64,000 nt of DNA from Bacillota bacterium (GTDB taxonomy: Bacteria > Bacillota > Clostridia > Christensenellales > CAG-138), in NCBI GenBank assembly GCA_023395595.1, contig JAEWYO010000004.1, positions 15,659 through 79,658 of the forward strand, read 5' to 3'. Shown here piece after piece: positions 43,989-53,942 of the stretch. The translations under genes were made by a program, and so were the position numbers. The notes beneath the pieces were generated by a model. The model was given only the letters and a program-made list of their open reading frames with translations, searched no databases and was not told the origin of the DNA. Position 1 is the first letter of the stretch. Each line of letters starts with the position of its first letter.

Positions 43989-44618
43989 TTACTGCTTGAG
44001 CATGAATAGCCCTCTGATCATGGAGGCGACGGCCGCCGCGATTAAGAAGATGATCCATGTGATGTGCCACGCGCCTGTTAAAAAACTTACGACGATGTAA
44101 ACGCAAACCGCGATGAGCCAGAAGGAACCGACGATTGCATCGATTGCCTTGCTCTTCTGCTTGCCATTTTGCTTCCATTCCTTGAACTCTTCCACCATGG
44201 TGTCGTCCGTTTTGACATATTTTTCGCGGGTGACGCCGTTGTAGATCAGAAGAGCTGTTGCAATTGCAACAAAGAGGAAGAGCACGACAATGCCGGCTTC
44301 ATCCTGCAGCCAGATAACCGGCACAGGACTCAGGATGTAAAGCGCAATCGCGATCGCCACCAAAATACCCGAACGCTGCTTGCTCTTGATCGTCTCGGGA
44401 TGCTTCTCTCCGGCCAGGCCGGTGATCAGGCTGTCCACATCGCCAATGCTTGCAATTGCGATGTTGTACGCGGACTCTTCGCTCTTTCCCTGCGCGATGA
44501 GGTCGTTGTACTTATCCGTCAGGTTCTGGAATAGTTCTTCTTTGAGTTCAACCGCGCGCACCGTTGAGGGCGCGTTTGCAAAAAGGTCGTCGATGTAGCG
44601 TCTTAGTTTCTCGTTCAT
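43989..44618 (-). CDS. HAAS (DUF1700-like) domain membrane protein
   Basis: 209-residue protein. Residues 1-70 form the HAAS/DUF1700 helical domain (MNEKLRRYIDDLFANAP, ELKEELFQNLTDKYNDLIAQG, AYNIAIASIGDVDSLI). Four membrane helices follow. HAAS proteins sit beside PadR regulators and are thought to relay or modulate envelope signals. The start overlaps the padR stop by 4 bp. Confidence 0.85.
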   Translation of the reverse strand: MNEKLRRYIDDLFANAPSTVRAVELKEELFQNLTDKYNDLIAQGKSEESAYNIAIASIGDVDSLITGLAGEKHPETIKSKQRSGILVAIAIALYILSPVPVIWLQDEAGIVVLFLFVAIATALLIYNGVTREKYVKTDDTMVEEFKEWKQNGKQKSKAIDAIVGSFWLIAVCVYIVVSFLTGAWHITWIIFLIAAAVASMIRGLFMLKQ

Positions 44619-44962
44619 TTGGATCCCCCTTCTTCGCCTACAGCCAATAACTTGTCAATCACTGCTTCCGCAGTCTCCCATTCCTTTTTCCGCAGCCGAT
44701 ACGATTCTTTTCCCAGATCGGTTATGGAGTAATATCTGCGCCGCGCGCCTGTCGTCTCGTCCCCCCAGTATGAGACGATACAGCCCGCGTCTTCAAGCCG
44801 CCGGAACGCCGTATACAGCGTTGCTTCCTTGAGCTCAAACCTTCCCCCCGTCAGGTTTAAAATCGCTTTGTTGACCATGTAACCATAGCCATCACCTTTC
44901 ATCAACTGCGCCAGGATGATCGTTTCCGTGTTCCCACGGATGAGTTCCGATGCAACGGACAT
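44615..44962 (-). CDS. PadR-family transcriptional repressor
   Basis: 115-residue winged-helix regulator: LIRGNTETIILAQLMKGDGYGYMVNKAI, then ELKEATLYTAFRRLEDAGCIVSYW and the wing TGARRRYYSITDLGKE. This matches short PadR proteins. The start at 44962 follows AAAGGAGGTG. The promoter just upstream is overlapped by an inverted repeat, so autorepression is likely. It heads the operon with the HAAS and DUF4097 genes. Confidence 0.92.
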   Translation of the reverse strand: MSVASELIRGNTETIILAQLMKGDGYGYMVNKAILNLTGGRFELKEATLYTAFRRLEDAGCIVSYWGDETTGARRRYYSITDLGKESYRLRKKEWETAEAVIDKLLAVGEEGGSK

Positions 44963-44990
44963 GGCGCACCTCCTTTCCGTTTGCAGGTAT

Positions 44991-45026
44991 ATCTTAACGC
45001 TAGATACCTCACCTGTCAAGGTATCT
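44991..45026 (-). promoter_or_regulatory. padR promoter overlapped by an inverted-repeat operator
   Basis: On the minus strand TTGACA (45019-45014), 17 bp, TAAGAT (44996-44991). The perfect inverted repeat AGATACCT-N9-AGGTATCT (45002-45026) covers the -35 and spacer, and would block polymerase when bound. Binding by PadR is inferred from position. Confidence 0.78.
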
Positions 45027-45400
45027 CTCAAAAATATTTACTACTTTTTTCGGAGGTAACTTCAGCAGAGAATATTGTATCTCAAAAGGAGAATATACCG
45101 CCTATCGCATCATCGTGTCATTCATGCGCCAAGAGGGTTTGTCCGTGTCAAAATCTTCATATTGACGTTTCTTGTATTACAATACTAGAATGAGTAGCAG
45201 TTCATCCCAATATGAAAGTAACCTCGGGCTACATCCGACAAGGATTGCCTTGTAGCAGGTTCGGATGAACCATTGAATTCCTTTCGCTTCGCATTCATAT
45301 CCATATCATTCCAGCTCGGAACGCGCATGAACCGCCTTGAACGGCATCTGAACGCAAAACGGCAAGCGTGTCTTGCCAAGACAATCGAGGAAAGTATCCT
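45027..45400. other. Intergenic region with alternative RNA stems
   Basis: No gene is supported. On the plus strand CATCCG (45232-45237) pairs with CGGATG (45262-45267) and ACAAGG (45238-45243) with CCTTGT (45248-45253). A competing stem is GCTACA (45229-45234) with TGTAGC (45250-45255). This may be a leader structure of the membrane protein gene at 45401; no known riboswitch class is recognised. Confidence 0.35.
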
Positions 45401-47608
45401 ATGGAAGTTCAGCCTGCGCTCACAAATCGCAAACCAACAAAACGGGAATGGGTTGGTGCAAGCTTTTGTGCCGTCTTGTTTTCCGGCTTGGTATCGCTTT
45501 GTACCTTTCTCTCGCTCTATCAAAGTAACGCAAAAGAACCAACCTCCCTTGGTCAAGCGTTGGCTCGTTTTGCCTCGCAAATCGGGTTTGGCTCTTCCAT
45601 ATCAGATCGACTTGCTATACTCCAATTGCAGCATCTGATTCTGCCAATCGTCGTTTTCATTGTTCTCTTGTGCATCGCGCTGTCTTTGTTTCTGGGTCAT
45701 TCCAAACTCCTGCGGTTTTGCTATCGTAATCGATATTGGATCGCGGTTGGTATTTTTTGTGTGAGCATCCTTTTGCGGCTCAACGGCACGAGCCTCTCCC
45801 GCTGGAGCACGCTGTTAAGCGGCGCGGAGCAGTACGGCCCACTCTGGGGTCGTGCACGAGAAATCCGCAGCGACGAATGGTCCACGTGGTCGGTATTTAC
45901 TATTTCACAAGGATTGTCTGGCTGGCCAGCAATCAATTCTGCCATTGCGGGAGGTAATATCAGCACGCTTTGGATCAGCGTCGGTGGTATTCCTGCGCTG
46001 AATCTGGCGCTCCTGTTCAAACCGTTTTATTGGGGATTTCTGCTGCTTGGAACTGACCGGGGCTTTAGCGTACTGTGGACGTTGCGCTTTCTGCTGTTGT
46101 TTCTTGTCTCGTTTGAATTCGCGATGCGCTATACCGAAAAGAAGCCATGGTTGAGCTTTGCAGCCGCAATGATGATCACGTTCTCGCCATATGTACAATG
46201 GTGGAGCAGCCAAAGCATCGCAGAAGTATTGATCTTTGGTCAAGGAATGCTGTTATGTTTGGATCTCTATCTCAACAGCAGCACCCGAAAAAAACGTATT
46301 GGGATTGCGATTCTGCTTGCATACTGTATCGGCTGCTATGTCATGATCGCCTATGTTTCGTGGCTGATTGCGGCCTTCTATGTCGTTTTGGCAATTGCAA
46401 TCGCCCTATTGATCCGCAATCGCAACCGACTCGCGAAAGCAGACATTCCTACGCTTCTGCTTCCAGCTATTCTGGTAGCAGTCTATCTAGCGTTCATCGT
46501 TTTGTCGGACGCCAGAACGCTCAACTTTGTTCAAAACAGCGCTTATCCGGGAAATCGTCTCGAAACTGGCGGATACCTTTTCCAAAAAGAAAACTACTTC
46601 ACCGGTTTATACGCCCTGCTCTTACCATTTATTCAAGCACCATTTTCCAACTCCTGTGAGTTATCCAACTTTTTAACCTTCGCGCCCGCAGGCTTGATCT
46701 TGGCTGGTTATAATGCCATCACAACGAAAAAGATAGATGCCTTCAGCATTGCATTGATCTCTGTAGAGCTGTTTAGTCTATATTTTTTGATTGTCGGTGT
46801 TCCGGCGATCGTCGCCAAAGCAACGTTTCTCTTTGTGTGTAACCGCATGAGCATCGCGCTGGGATTGGCGGATATTCTACTGCTTTTTCGCGGATTATCC
46901 CGCGCAAAGGCGATGCCCGTCTGGCTCGCGATTTTCTGCGCACTGGGCAGCACTGCTTTCAGTATTGCTTGCATGCTCCGGTTTTATTCCGTTCCGAACC
47001 CAATTTGGGTTGGGTTTTCCATTCTATACGTTGTATTGTTTTATTTACTCTATCGCCAGCAATATGATCGCGCCGCGAGCAAGAAGGTTCTGGTCTTTTC
47101 GCTGTCCTGCCTGATGTTCGCAGCAGGCGCATTCATCAATCCAATCCAGCAGGGGATCCAGTGCGCAACCGAAACAACACTGGTTAAAACACTGACGGCA
47201 ATCCAAAATACCAGCGATGATGTCTATCTGGTCGAGGGCAGCACACCTTACACAAACCTTCCGTTACTCGCCGGAAAAACCTGTCTGGATTCGACACAGG
47301 TGTATCCAAGCCCTGAGAAATGGGAGGCTGTCGATCCAACCGGGCAATACAAAGACATATACAATCGGTTCTGCCACCTGTCGCTGAGTCTTTCCACCGA
47401 GCCAACGCATTTCGAGTTGGGTGCGCCGGATTATGTCGCAATCGATTTTTGCATCAACGATCTGGCGAAATATAACGTTCACTACTTACTCTCTCAGAAA
47501 GACTACTCCGCGCTCAACGGATATCGATTCACGCTGCTTGGTACTGCCGATGATTGGAAGGTGTACCAAATATCCTATCCTGACTCTATCAATCCGTCCG
47601 GCAATTGA
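45401..47608 (+). CDS. Large polytopic membrane protein, GT-C glycosyltransferase-like
   Basis: 735-residue protein with about fourteen membrane helices and a 150-residue extracellular C-terminal domain. An acidic motif in the first extracellular loop (WGRAREIRSDEWSTWSVFTISQG) resembles the catalytic loops of GT-C enzymes that use lipid-linked sugars. No specific family is recognised. The ATG at 45401 follows GAGGAAAG; an in-frame GTG at 45368 has no site. Base composition is lower in GC than the neighbours, hinting at a separate origin. Confidence 0.6.
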   Translation: MEVQPALTNRKPTKREWVGASFCAVLFSGLVSLCTFLSLYQSNAKEPTSLGQALARFASQIGFGSSISDRLAILQLQHLILPIVVFIVLLCIALSLFLGHSKLLRFCYRNRYWIAVGIFCVSILLRLNGTSLSRWSTLLSGAEQYGPLWGRAREIRSDEWSTWSVFTISQGLSGWPAINSAIAGGNISTLWISVGGIPALNLALLFKPFYWGFLLLGTDRGFSVLWTLRFLLLFLVSFEFAMRYTEKKPWLSFAAAMMITFSPYVQWWSSQSIAEVLIFGQGMLLCLDLYLNSSTRKKRIGIAILLAYCIGCYVMIAYVSWLIAAFYVVLAIAIALLIRNRNRLAKADIPTLLLPAILVAVYLAFIVLSDARTLNFVQNSAYPGNRLETGGYLFQKENYFTGLYALLLPFIQAPFSNSCELSNFLTFAPAGLILAGYNAITTKKIDAFSIALISVELFSLYFLIVGVPAIVAKATFLFVCNRMSIALGLADILLLFRGLSRAKAMPVWLAIFCALGSTAFSIACMLRFYSVPNPIWVGFSILYVVLFYLLYRQQYDRAASKKVLVFSLSCLMFAAGAFINPIQQGIQCATETTLVKTLTAIQNTSDDVYLVEGSTPYTNLPLLAGKTCLDSTQVYPSPEKWEAVDPTGQYKDIYNRFCHLSLSLSTEPTHFELGAPDYVAIDFCINDLAKYNVHYLLSQKDYSALNGYRFTLLGTADDWKVYQISYPDSINPSGN

Positions 47609-47704
47609 AGATCAATTTACTCCAGTTATTCAAAAAGCCTCTAGCTACAGCGAATGTGTCAGTCTCCCTCGATTCTCACCCTTGAAACCAATCGCATGAT
47701 CATG

Positions 47705-47736
47705 CAAAAACACCCGCGGGATTTCCCAACGGGTGT
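47705..47736 (-). terminator. Terminator of the yedF-DUF3343 operon
   Basis: ACACCCG (47710-47716) pairs with CGGGTGT (47730-47736), with an A-run at 47705-47710 giving the minus-strand T-run. Confidence 0.75.
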
Positions 47737-47746
47737 CATGTCTTTC

Positions 47747-48010
47747 TTAGAACTCTATAAGCGTGCACTTTGTCTCTTTTCCCAACGGCTCCACACGATA
47801 GAGACGATAGAGCGCAGGGTCGATGCTGGATGCACGGAGGATCGCCTTTGCTTCCTCAACGGCCGCATCCCGCAGGCGCAAAGACATACCGCAGCTTGCG
47901 GTGATACTCCTGAGCGTCGGCATTACCACCGCACCGCAGCCCAAGAGAAGCCGTTGTGCCGCAATAGCCGCGTGCGGAGAATCGAACGCGAAGAGCCAGT
48001 ACCCTTCCAT
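47747..48010 (-). CDS. DUF3343 protein, putative Se/S carrier
   Basis: 87-residue protein: MEGYWLFAFDSPHAAIAAQRLLLGCGAVVMPTL and ITASCGMSLRL. This is the DUF3343 family, small proteins with a conserved GCG motif found beside YedF and selenium genes and proposed to carry sulfur or selenium. Start at 48010 gives the normal length. It begins just 1 bp after the yedF stop. Confidence 0.85.
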   Translation of the reverse strand: MEGYWLFAFDSPHAAIAAQRLLLGCGAVVMPTLRSITASCGMSLRLRDAAVEEAKAILRASSIDPALYRLYRVEPLGKETKCTLIEF

Positions 48011-48011
48011 A

Positions 48012-48599
48012 TCAGAGGGTGATGACCTTGTCTGCGCGCTGCATGGCACCGAGAATGTCATACATATTGCTCACGGTACCAACCTTAAGCCGATCCGCGA
48101 TGCCGTAAAAATTCAGGCATGTGCCGCACACCAAAATGATAGCGCCTTTTTCAGCCAGCATCATCAGGCTGTCGATCACCTGCTGCTCCTCACCTGCCGG
48201 AAGCTTCACGCCGTCGTTCATGAAGAGCACATGCGCAGGTACACTGTCTCCCTGCGCGAGGGTATAGAGCGCCATCTTCATGAGATTGTAGCCCAGCTCA
48301 TGATCTCCCGCGCCGACGACATCCTTGCCGATAAAAACGGCATATCCGTTTCCCGTCGTCGGGCATGCGATGACCGGGTTTTCCACGATCTTGCCCGCAC
48401 CCGTCAGCCGGACAAACATCCCGTCCGCATTCTCGCCGCTTGCAACGCTCATCCCCGCAGAATTGCCAAGCCGCGTGAGGTTCTCCACAGCGGTTTTGTT
48501 GTCGACCAATACTGTCAAGTCCTGACAACCTCCGTCGATCTCTTTTTTCGCCAATATCACAGGCATCGGGCATGCCTTGCCTCGTGCGTCAAGTTGCAT
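48012..48599 (-). CDS. yedF: YedF-family selenium metabolism protein
   Basis: 195-residue fusion of an N-terminal TusA/SirA domain (MQLDARGKACPMPVILAKKEI, C10 in the CPxP motif) and a C-terminal DsrE-like domain (NLMKMALYTLAQGDSVPAHVLFMNDGVKL, CGTCLNFYG). In selenium-using Firmicutes YedF accompanies SelD and DUF3343. The start at 48599 follows GGGAGACAT. selD is not within this window. Confidence 0.88.
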   Translation of the reverse strand: MQLDARGKACPMPVILAKKEIDGGCQDLTVLVDNKTAVENLTRLGNSAGMSVASGENADGMFVRLTGAGKIVENPVIACPTTGNGYAVFIGKDVVGAGDHELGYNLMKMALYTLAQGDSVPAHVLFMNDGVKLPAGEEQQVIDSLMMLAEKGAIILVCGTCLNFYGIADRLKVGTVSNMYDILGAMQRADKVITL

Positions 48600-48718
48600 C
48601 GTTGATGTCTCCCTTTCCGAACACGCCGTTGCACGGTGGTTCACTCATTCATTATTCTAGCAAAGGATAACGCCTTTGGATAGAGGCAACAGTCGCCGGA
48701 GATTGTGATTTTTCGCGT

Positions 48719-48752
48719 AAAAAAGCGCTCCCGCGTGGTGCGGAAGCGCTTT
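48719..48752 (-). terminator. Terminator of ugpC/msmX
   Basis: Stem AGCGCTCCCGC with GCGGAAGCGCT (48724-48750, one mismatch), with a minus-strand T-run from 48724 to 48719. Confidence 0.85.
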
Positions 48753-48769
48753 GGATGCGTAGATTGTGA

Positions 48770-49888
<1,119 letters not shown>

Positions 49889-50091
49889 AGTGTTTCGGCT
49901 TCATCAGGCGCAGCATTCGCTCATCGCCCGACTCGCAACCGTCCGAAAAAAATAGACGGTCGCATTACAGCAGGTCTCCACACTGCTGCACCGCAAGCCA
50001 TGCGGATGGGTATCCCTCCTTTTGTTTGCGTCGCGGTGAATAAGAAGTGGAGTAAACCCCGCGCGCTGGAATACAGAGAAATGCTTCTTAT

Positions 50092-50120
50092 ATTATTGCA
50101 GACCGAGCCATTTTTCGCAA
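50092..50120 (-). promoter_or_regulatory. Promoter of ugpC/msmX with a long leader
   Basis: On the minus strand TTGCGA (50120-50115), 17 bp, AATAAT (50097-50092). The transcript would have a leader of about 200 nt (49889-50085) that holds no certain gene. It does contain a hairpin GACCGTC/GACGGTT with a T-rich loop (about 49937-49962) and a possible 26-codon frame. Confidence 0.6.
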
Positions 50121-50225
50121 TACTTAAATCGCGAATCGCGTTTAGCGCAGATTTGATCCGCGGTTGTGCGAAAACGTGCATCCATGCAAAAAACAAACGC
50201 ATTTCCAATAAATACAGAATTGGGG

Positions 50226-50254
50226 TTGACTTCCCCCTTCGTGTGTGATATATT
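50226..50254 (+). promoter_or_regulatory. Promoter of the initiator tRNA
   Basis: TTGACT (50226-50231), 17 bp, TATATT (50249-50254), 27 bp before the mature tRNA. Confidence 0.88.
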
Positions 50255-50281
50255 ACTTTTTGCACGTCGAAAGACGAATGT

Positions 50282-50357
<76 letters not shown>

Positions 50358-50363
50358 ATTAAA

Positions 50364-50388
50364 AACCGCCCAATTCGGGCGGTTTTTT
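50364..50388 (+). terminator. Terminator of the tRNA
   Basis: AACCGCCC (50364-50371) pairs with GGGCGGTT (50377-50384), followed by TTTTTT. Confidence 0.9.
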
Positions 50389-50530
50389 CATATCTTGAGA
50401 ATCATTCTTATGCACAGAATTGTCTCAAAACCTACTAGTTGTTGTTTGTTTGATGTTTGTTGGGATGTTGAGTGCCTGCTGACCATCATAGATTGCCAAA
50501 AGTTTCTGGCGTTTGAGTTTGTCATTACAT

Positions 50531-50563
50531 AAAAAAACTATAACTGACAGAATCGTCAGTTAT
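50531..50563 (-). terminator. Terminator of the membrane protein gene at 50668
   Basis: ATAACTGAC (50540-50548) pairs with GTCAGTTAT (50555-50563); seven A residues at 50531-50537 give the minus-strand T-run. The bases 50392-50530 hold nothing else recognisable. Confidence 0.85.
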
Positions 50564-50667
50564 GTGAATTTGTTTCCTTTCTATATTTTTTGCGGCGATG
50601 CCGCTTAATACGCCTTATGGGATGGGTAAAACAAGATTCATTTTGCTCGAATGGTTGAAAACGCTTT

Positions 50668-51729
50668 CTATTGTAGTTTCTCTAAGAACGCGCCGATCTG
50701 ATCCCACATGCCGGATGAGTTGCTTGTACTATCCGCAAAAACGGTTGTTTCTCCCGTTTCAAGATCATAGATGGACGAAGAATAGAATGTGTCGTATGCG
50801 TCGCCAACCGTCTCTCCCGTTTCAACGCTGATCCAATAGCCGGTCTTGAGCTGTACCACATCCACAATCAATAGATAGCGAACATCCTCCGCGCGCGCCG
50901 CAGCAAGCTCCTCTGGAATTCGAAAGGTGCTCCACTCATTGGGCTTGTCGGTTTCTATATTTAAAATGATCACTTTTCCGGCACCGTTGTATCTGGGCAG
51001 AATCGTGAATTCCCGGTCGGTCACATGCTGGCCGAACGCTTGATTGTAGGTCTCCTGCTGATAGGTGCTCTGCGAATATGTATAATTCGACGCTACGTGA
51101 TCCCCCCGCTGATAACGCCAAAGGCCAATACCCGATTCTTCGACGTAGTCAAATTTGTCATCGCTAAAAATGGAGAAGTCGCGCTCCGTACCGTCTTTCA
51201 ACCGAAACCGGTAGAGAAAGCTTTTCTCTTGTCCCTCGACCGATCGGTTGGATTTTGTCTTTTCAAAATACTTGGTGCCAAAATAGGTACGCTCTGGATA
51301 CTCTTGCCTCAAGCTCTCAATTCGATACGTTAGAGATACTTCCCCGCCGAGGGCAACACCGTTTTCCATTTCCTGCATGGTCAGACTGTCTATCTGTGCA
51401 TAGGTGGGCGTTTCAAGCACCGAGCCCTCCGGCGGAACGTAATTGCACATGAGGATCGTCGCGCCGGTCGTGAGCGCAACCGAGCTGATGGAGATTGCCA
51501 GCACGCGCTTGAGCTTGTAACGTTTCGCGGTATTGGGAATCAACGCGCATCCGGCAACGATACAGTCGAACGCGAACAACAAAAACAGAATCACGACCAC
51601 CGAGGCCAGCATGTCAAATCCGAGCGTAATATCGTACTCTTTGTAAAAAGACTTGAATATGAGATATTCAATCGGGAGCAATCCCGCAATCACGAGAAAT
51701 ACTCGCCAGGGAAACTTTTTCTTTGTCAT
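50668..51729 (-). CDS. Hypothetical membrane protein with large extracellular domain
   Basis: 353 residues. Three N-terminal helices (about 10-25, 38-64, 74-96) are followed by an extracellular domain of about 250 residues with beta-rich character (GEVSLTYRIESL, DREFTILPRYNGAGKVIILNIE). The N-terminus is basic (MTKKKFPWR). No family recognised. A GGAGGAAC site precedes the ATG. It is the last gene of a minus-strand series of zinc-ribbon and membrane proteins and ends in a clear terminator. Confidence 0.7.
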   Translation of the reverse strand: MTKKKFPWRVFLVIAGLLPIEYLIFKSFYKEYDITLGFDMLASVVVILFLLFAFDCIVAGCALIPNTAKRYKLKRVLAISISSVALTTGATILMCNYVPPEGSVLETPTYAQIDSLTMQEMENGVALGGEVSLTYRIESLRQEYPERTYFGTKYFEKTKSNRSVEGQEKSFLYRFRLKDGTERDFSIFSDDKFDYVEESGIGLWRYQRGDHVASNYTYSQSTYQQETYNQAFGQHVTDREFTILPRYNGAGKVIILNIETDKPNEWSTFRIPEELAAARAEDVRYLLIVDVVQLKTGYWISVETGETVGDAYDTFYSSSIYDLETGETTVFADSTSNSSGMWDQIGAFLEKLQ

Positions 51730-51943
51730 TGTACCTGTTCCTCCATTGGTTCCAGCCTGTTTCAGCTATATTTTTTCGTTCCGCTCGGTCTGTCCTTTAA
51801 TACTAGTTGATATCATCTTTCGCAAAATTATGTTCTTTGGTTCAACAGTATCCGCCTTTGTAGTTTTCACCAGCAGAGTTTAAGAGATCCAGTACCTTAT
51901 AAAATCTGTCCGACTTACTGTTGACAATCCAAAATGTAGCTCC

Positions 51944-52516
51944 TTAATCTAAAATTGTAACCTGAGGGAATATACCGTTTCCGTTTTTACTTTCCGCAGC
52001 GGCTCGCAACTGTTGACGGCCTATACTAATAAACGCTACAACCCAAAAACCACCCAGAAGCAGTGTCCCAGACGAAACAATCCAGTCCATAGCCTCGTTT
52101 TTTGTGTCACCGAGAAGAAGCAAAATTAGAAGTACCGCTGCTAAAGCGACTAGAAACGAATAAATAAAGTACTTGATGGCTAATTTTTTGCTAACGCTCC
52201 AACTTTGGATTCTTTTGCAGTTCGGGCACTCCACTTGATGTCCTTCAAAGAAAGAATAATCATTTTTCTTAATTTTTGACGCAATCTTGTTGCGATAATT
52301 TGCTGCCTGTATCTCTACATCAAGTTTCATCCGGCTTCCTTCGTCTTCCGTCAATTGCAGACCATCCACATTTCCCGCCGATTTGTATTCATGGCTTGAT
52401 AGTAATTCATTTTGAATTCCGCTGACTGTATCTCCACACTTCTCGCAAACATACTCATGTCGAAAGGATACCGTTTTCGATATGCTTTGTGTCGTTTTAT
52501 AGTAGTATCTAGCCAT
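51944..52516 (-). CDS. Zinc-ribbon membrane protein
   Basis: 190 residues. Two CxxC pairs, CEKCGDT (24-27) and CPNCKR (near 98), form a split zinc ribbon around a polar helical insert. Two hydrophobic helices follow (IYSFLVALAAVLLILLLL and GTLLLGGFWVVAFISIG). AAAGGAGG precedes the ATG. Function unknown; it shares the zinc-plus-membrane design with the IS-broken gene at 54611-58068 and lies in the same orientation. Confidence 0.68.
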   Translation of the reverse strand: MARYYYKTTQSISKTVSFRHEYVCEKCGDTVSGIQNELLSSHEYKSAGNVDGLQLTEDEGSRMKLDVEIQAANYRNKIASKIKKNDYSFFEGHQVECPNCKRIQSWSVSKKLAIKYFIYSFLVALAAVLLILLLLGDTKNEAMDWIVSSGTLLLGGFWVVAFISIGRQQLRAAAESKNGNGIFPQVTILD

Positions 52517-52584
52517 AAATCAAATTGCCTCCTTTCCTAATATGCATGCCGGGCGTTCACAGATGATATCCACATTTCTTGCAT

Positions 52585-52735
52585 CTAGTAGGTAAATAGA
52601 CTCTCCACTCCCGCCGCTTTCTCATCCGCCGTTCGGATCGCGTGTGAGTAAATATTCGAGGTAAATGTGGTCTGTGTATGCCCTGCGCGAAACTTACTGC
52701 CCTGAGCGGTTTTTCCGCCGCGAGCAATTTTTAAT
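52585..52735 (-). pseudogene. C-terminal remnant of a tyrosine recombinase
   Basis: The minus strand encodes RAGHTQTTFTSNIYSHAIRT and ADEKAAGVE before a stop at 52585. This matches the C-terminus of the intact integrase at 60317-61702 (RAGHAQTSTTANIYSHAIRT, ADEKAAEVL), including the catalytic tyrosine region. Upstream the likeness continues only at DNA level to about 52735, then fades. There is no start codon or catalytic domain, so it is a decayed fragment of a related element. Confidence 0.82.
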
Positions 52736-52879
52736 CGATAACATTATAAGTTTGAAACGTTACGGCAGTCTATATTCCGTGCACTTTCTCCCAAAGTAAA
52801 AGCTTCTTTACGTGGAATCCCCGAAAAGTTCGAGGACATTAGTATCGCTCCCGGGGCGTAGCACATTCACTGAGATGAT

Positions 52880-53305
52880 TTAATCCCAACCGCTCTGTCT
52901 TGCATATTCGCTATCGAAGTATCCGCAGCGCTGGCATGGGGCTGTTGCTCTCAATCTCTCACCGAAGTATGGGTCTGTTGCTCTCAATATTTCACCGTTG
53001 TATTTCGATACATAAAGCCACTGGTGTTCAGTCTTCCCACATAGCGAACAGGTACACCCAACCCATTCATGTCTCTCTCTACCACACCGCGTACATTTAC
53101 AGCCGTTCCAATCGTGCTGTTCGTCCCGGATTTTCCAACAACGTTTGCATCTGCATCCATCCCAATCGTGCTGTTCGTCTCGGGTTGCCCCACAACGTTC
53201 GCATATGCATCCGTTCCAATCATGCTGTTCGTTGCGCCTTTCCCCGCAACGTATACATTTACATCCATTCCACTTGTGACCGAATACTCTACATGGAACC
53301 CCCAT
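52880..53305 (-). CDS. HDWxGCxCxxC tandem-repeat cysteine-rich protein (copy 1)
   Basis: 141 residues. About five tandem units of an 18-residue repeat, consensus H-[DE]-W-[ND]-G-C-x-C-x-x-C-G-x-x-R-[DN]-E-Q, run from residue 10 to about 95. Examples are HKWNGCKCIRCG, HDWNGCICERCG, HDWDGCRCKRCW. A C-terminal segment with CQRCGYFDSEYARQ follows. The C-x-C-x2-C-x7-H spacing could bind one zinc per repeat. AAGGGGG precedes the ATG by 7 nt. No signal peptide. I know no named function for this family. Confidence 0.75.
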   Translation of the reverse strand: MGVPCRVFGHKWNGCKCIRCGERRNEQHDWNGCICERCGATRDEQHDWDGCRCKRCWKIRDEQHDWNGCKCTRCGRERHEWVGCTCSLCGKTEHQWLYVSKYNGEILRATDPYFGERLRATAPCQRCGYFDSEYARQSGWD

Positions 53306-53360
53306 TACAATACCCCCTTCATTTCCTTAGGACAGAGCGGTAATCTGCCCCCGAATTTTA

Positions 53361-53497
53361 GGCCAGAAACATCATTAGTAAATCTGGGTTCTAAGCAGTA
53401 ACCGCGACCACGGTTTAAGGGGCGGGCGATCGCCCACCGAGGCTCGAATGCGAACTGACTTGCTTGTAGTATTGGATCCAACGTTGCGTCAACACTT
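53361..53497. repeat. Diverged direct repeat, left copy
   Basis: About 137 bases aligned with 60187-60325 at roughly three-quarters identity. Shared blocks include CAGAAAC, TAGTAAAT, CACGGTTTAA, GGGCGGGCG, GAGGCTCGAAT, TTGTAG and TGCGTCAA. In the right copy it abuts the 3' end of the prophage integrase; here the same boundary abuts a different gene. Likely a former attachment-site region. Confidence 0.65.
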
Positions 53498-53761
53498 GCG
53501 CTTCGTAATGTGTGTCATACTACTCACCTTTGACGAATCTTTAGCAAGTCTCTTGCACAAAAAAATACTGAGTAGAGCACCGACTGCAACGCCAATAAAG
53601 GCTCCAATTCTGCCAGTGGCTTCATAACCACGCACGCAACCAAATTCAAACTCGGTCATATAGTTTCCGCCTATAATCGCTTCAATAATCAGCCCTACTA
53701 AAGCTCCGATAATAAGGAGAGTAACAGTGCCCAAGACGCAATAGATTTTCTTACGCACCAT
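53489..53761 (-). CDS. Small two-helix membrane protein
   Basis: About 90 residues from the ATG at 53761, which has GAGG 8 nt upstream; an ATG at 53797 in the same frame lacks a site. Two hydrophobic helices (VLGTVTLLIIGALVGLIIEAII and IGAFIGVAVGALLSIFLC) flank a short loop with EFGCVRGYEATGR. The last four codons lie within the direct repeat, where the integrase ends in the other copy, so its tail may be recruited from an old integrase gene. Confidence 0.6.
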   Translation of the reverse strand: MVRKKIYCVLGTVTLLIIGALVGLIIEAIIGGNYMTEFEFGCVRGYEATGRIGAFIGVAVGALLSIFLCKRLAKDSSKVSSMTHITKRKC

Positions 53762-53942
53762 ACGAATAACCTCGTTGTGGCTTTGATGGTTAGCCATTTT
53801 TCACGTAGGATCACAGTCATCGTTGACATCAACATACTCGATGCCTTAGCATGATTCTTCTGTCCTGATTCATATTTTCTCTTACCATGCTGTCAGAAAT
53901 TTTACACACTCCCACCGGTTTTCATTTGCTCTAGGGTACCAC

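Noticed and set aside
49921..50265. 114-codon frame in the ugpC leader
   Set aside because: It overlaps the ugpC promoter, lacks a ribosome site and looks like non-coding sequence.
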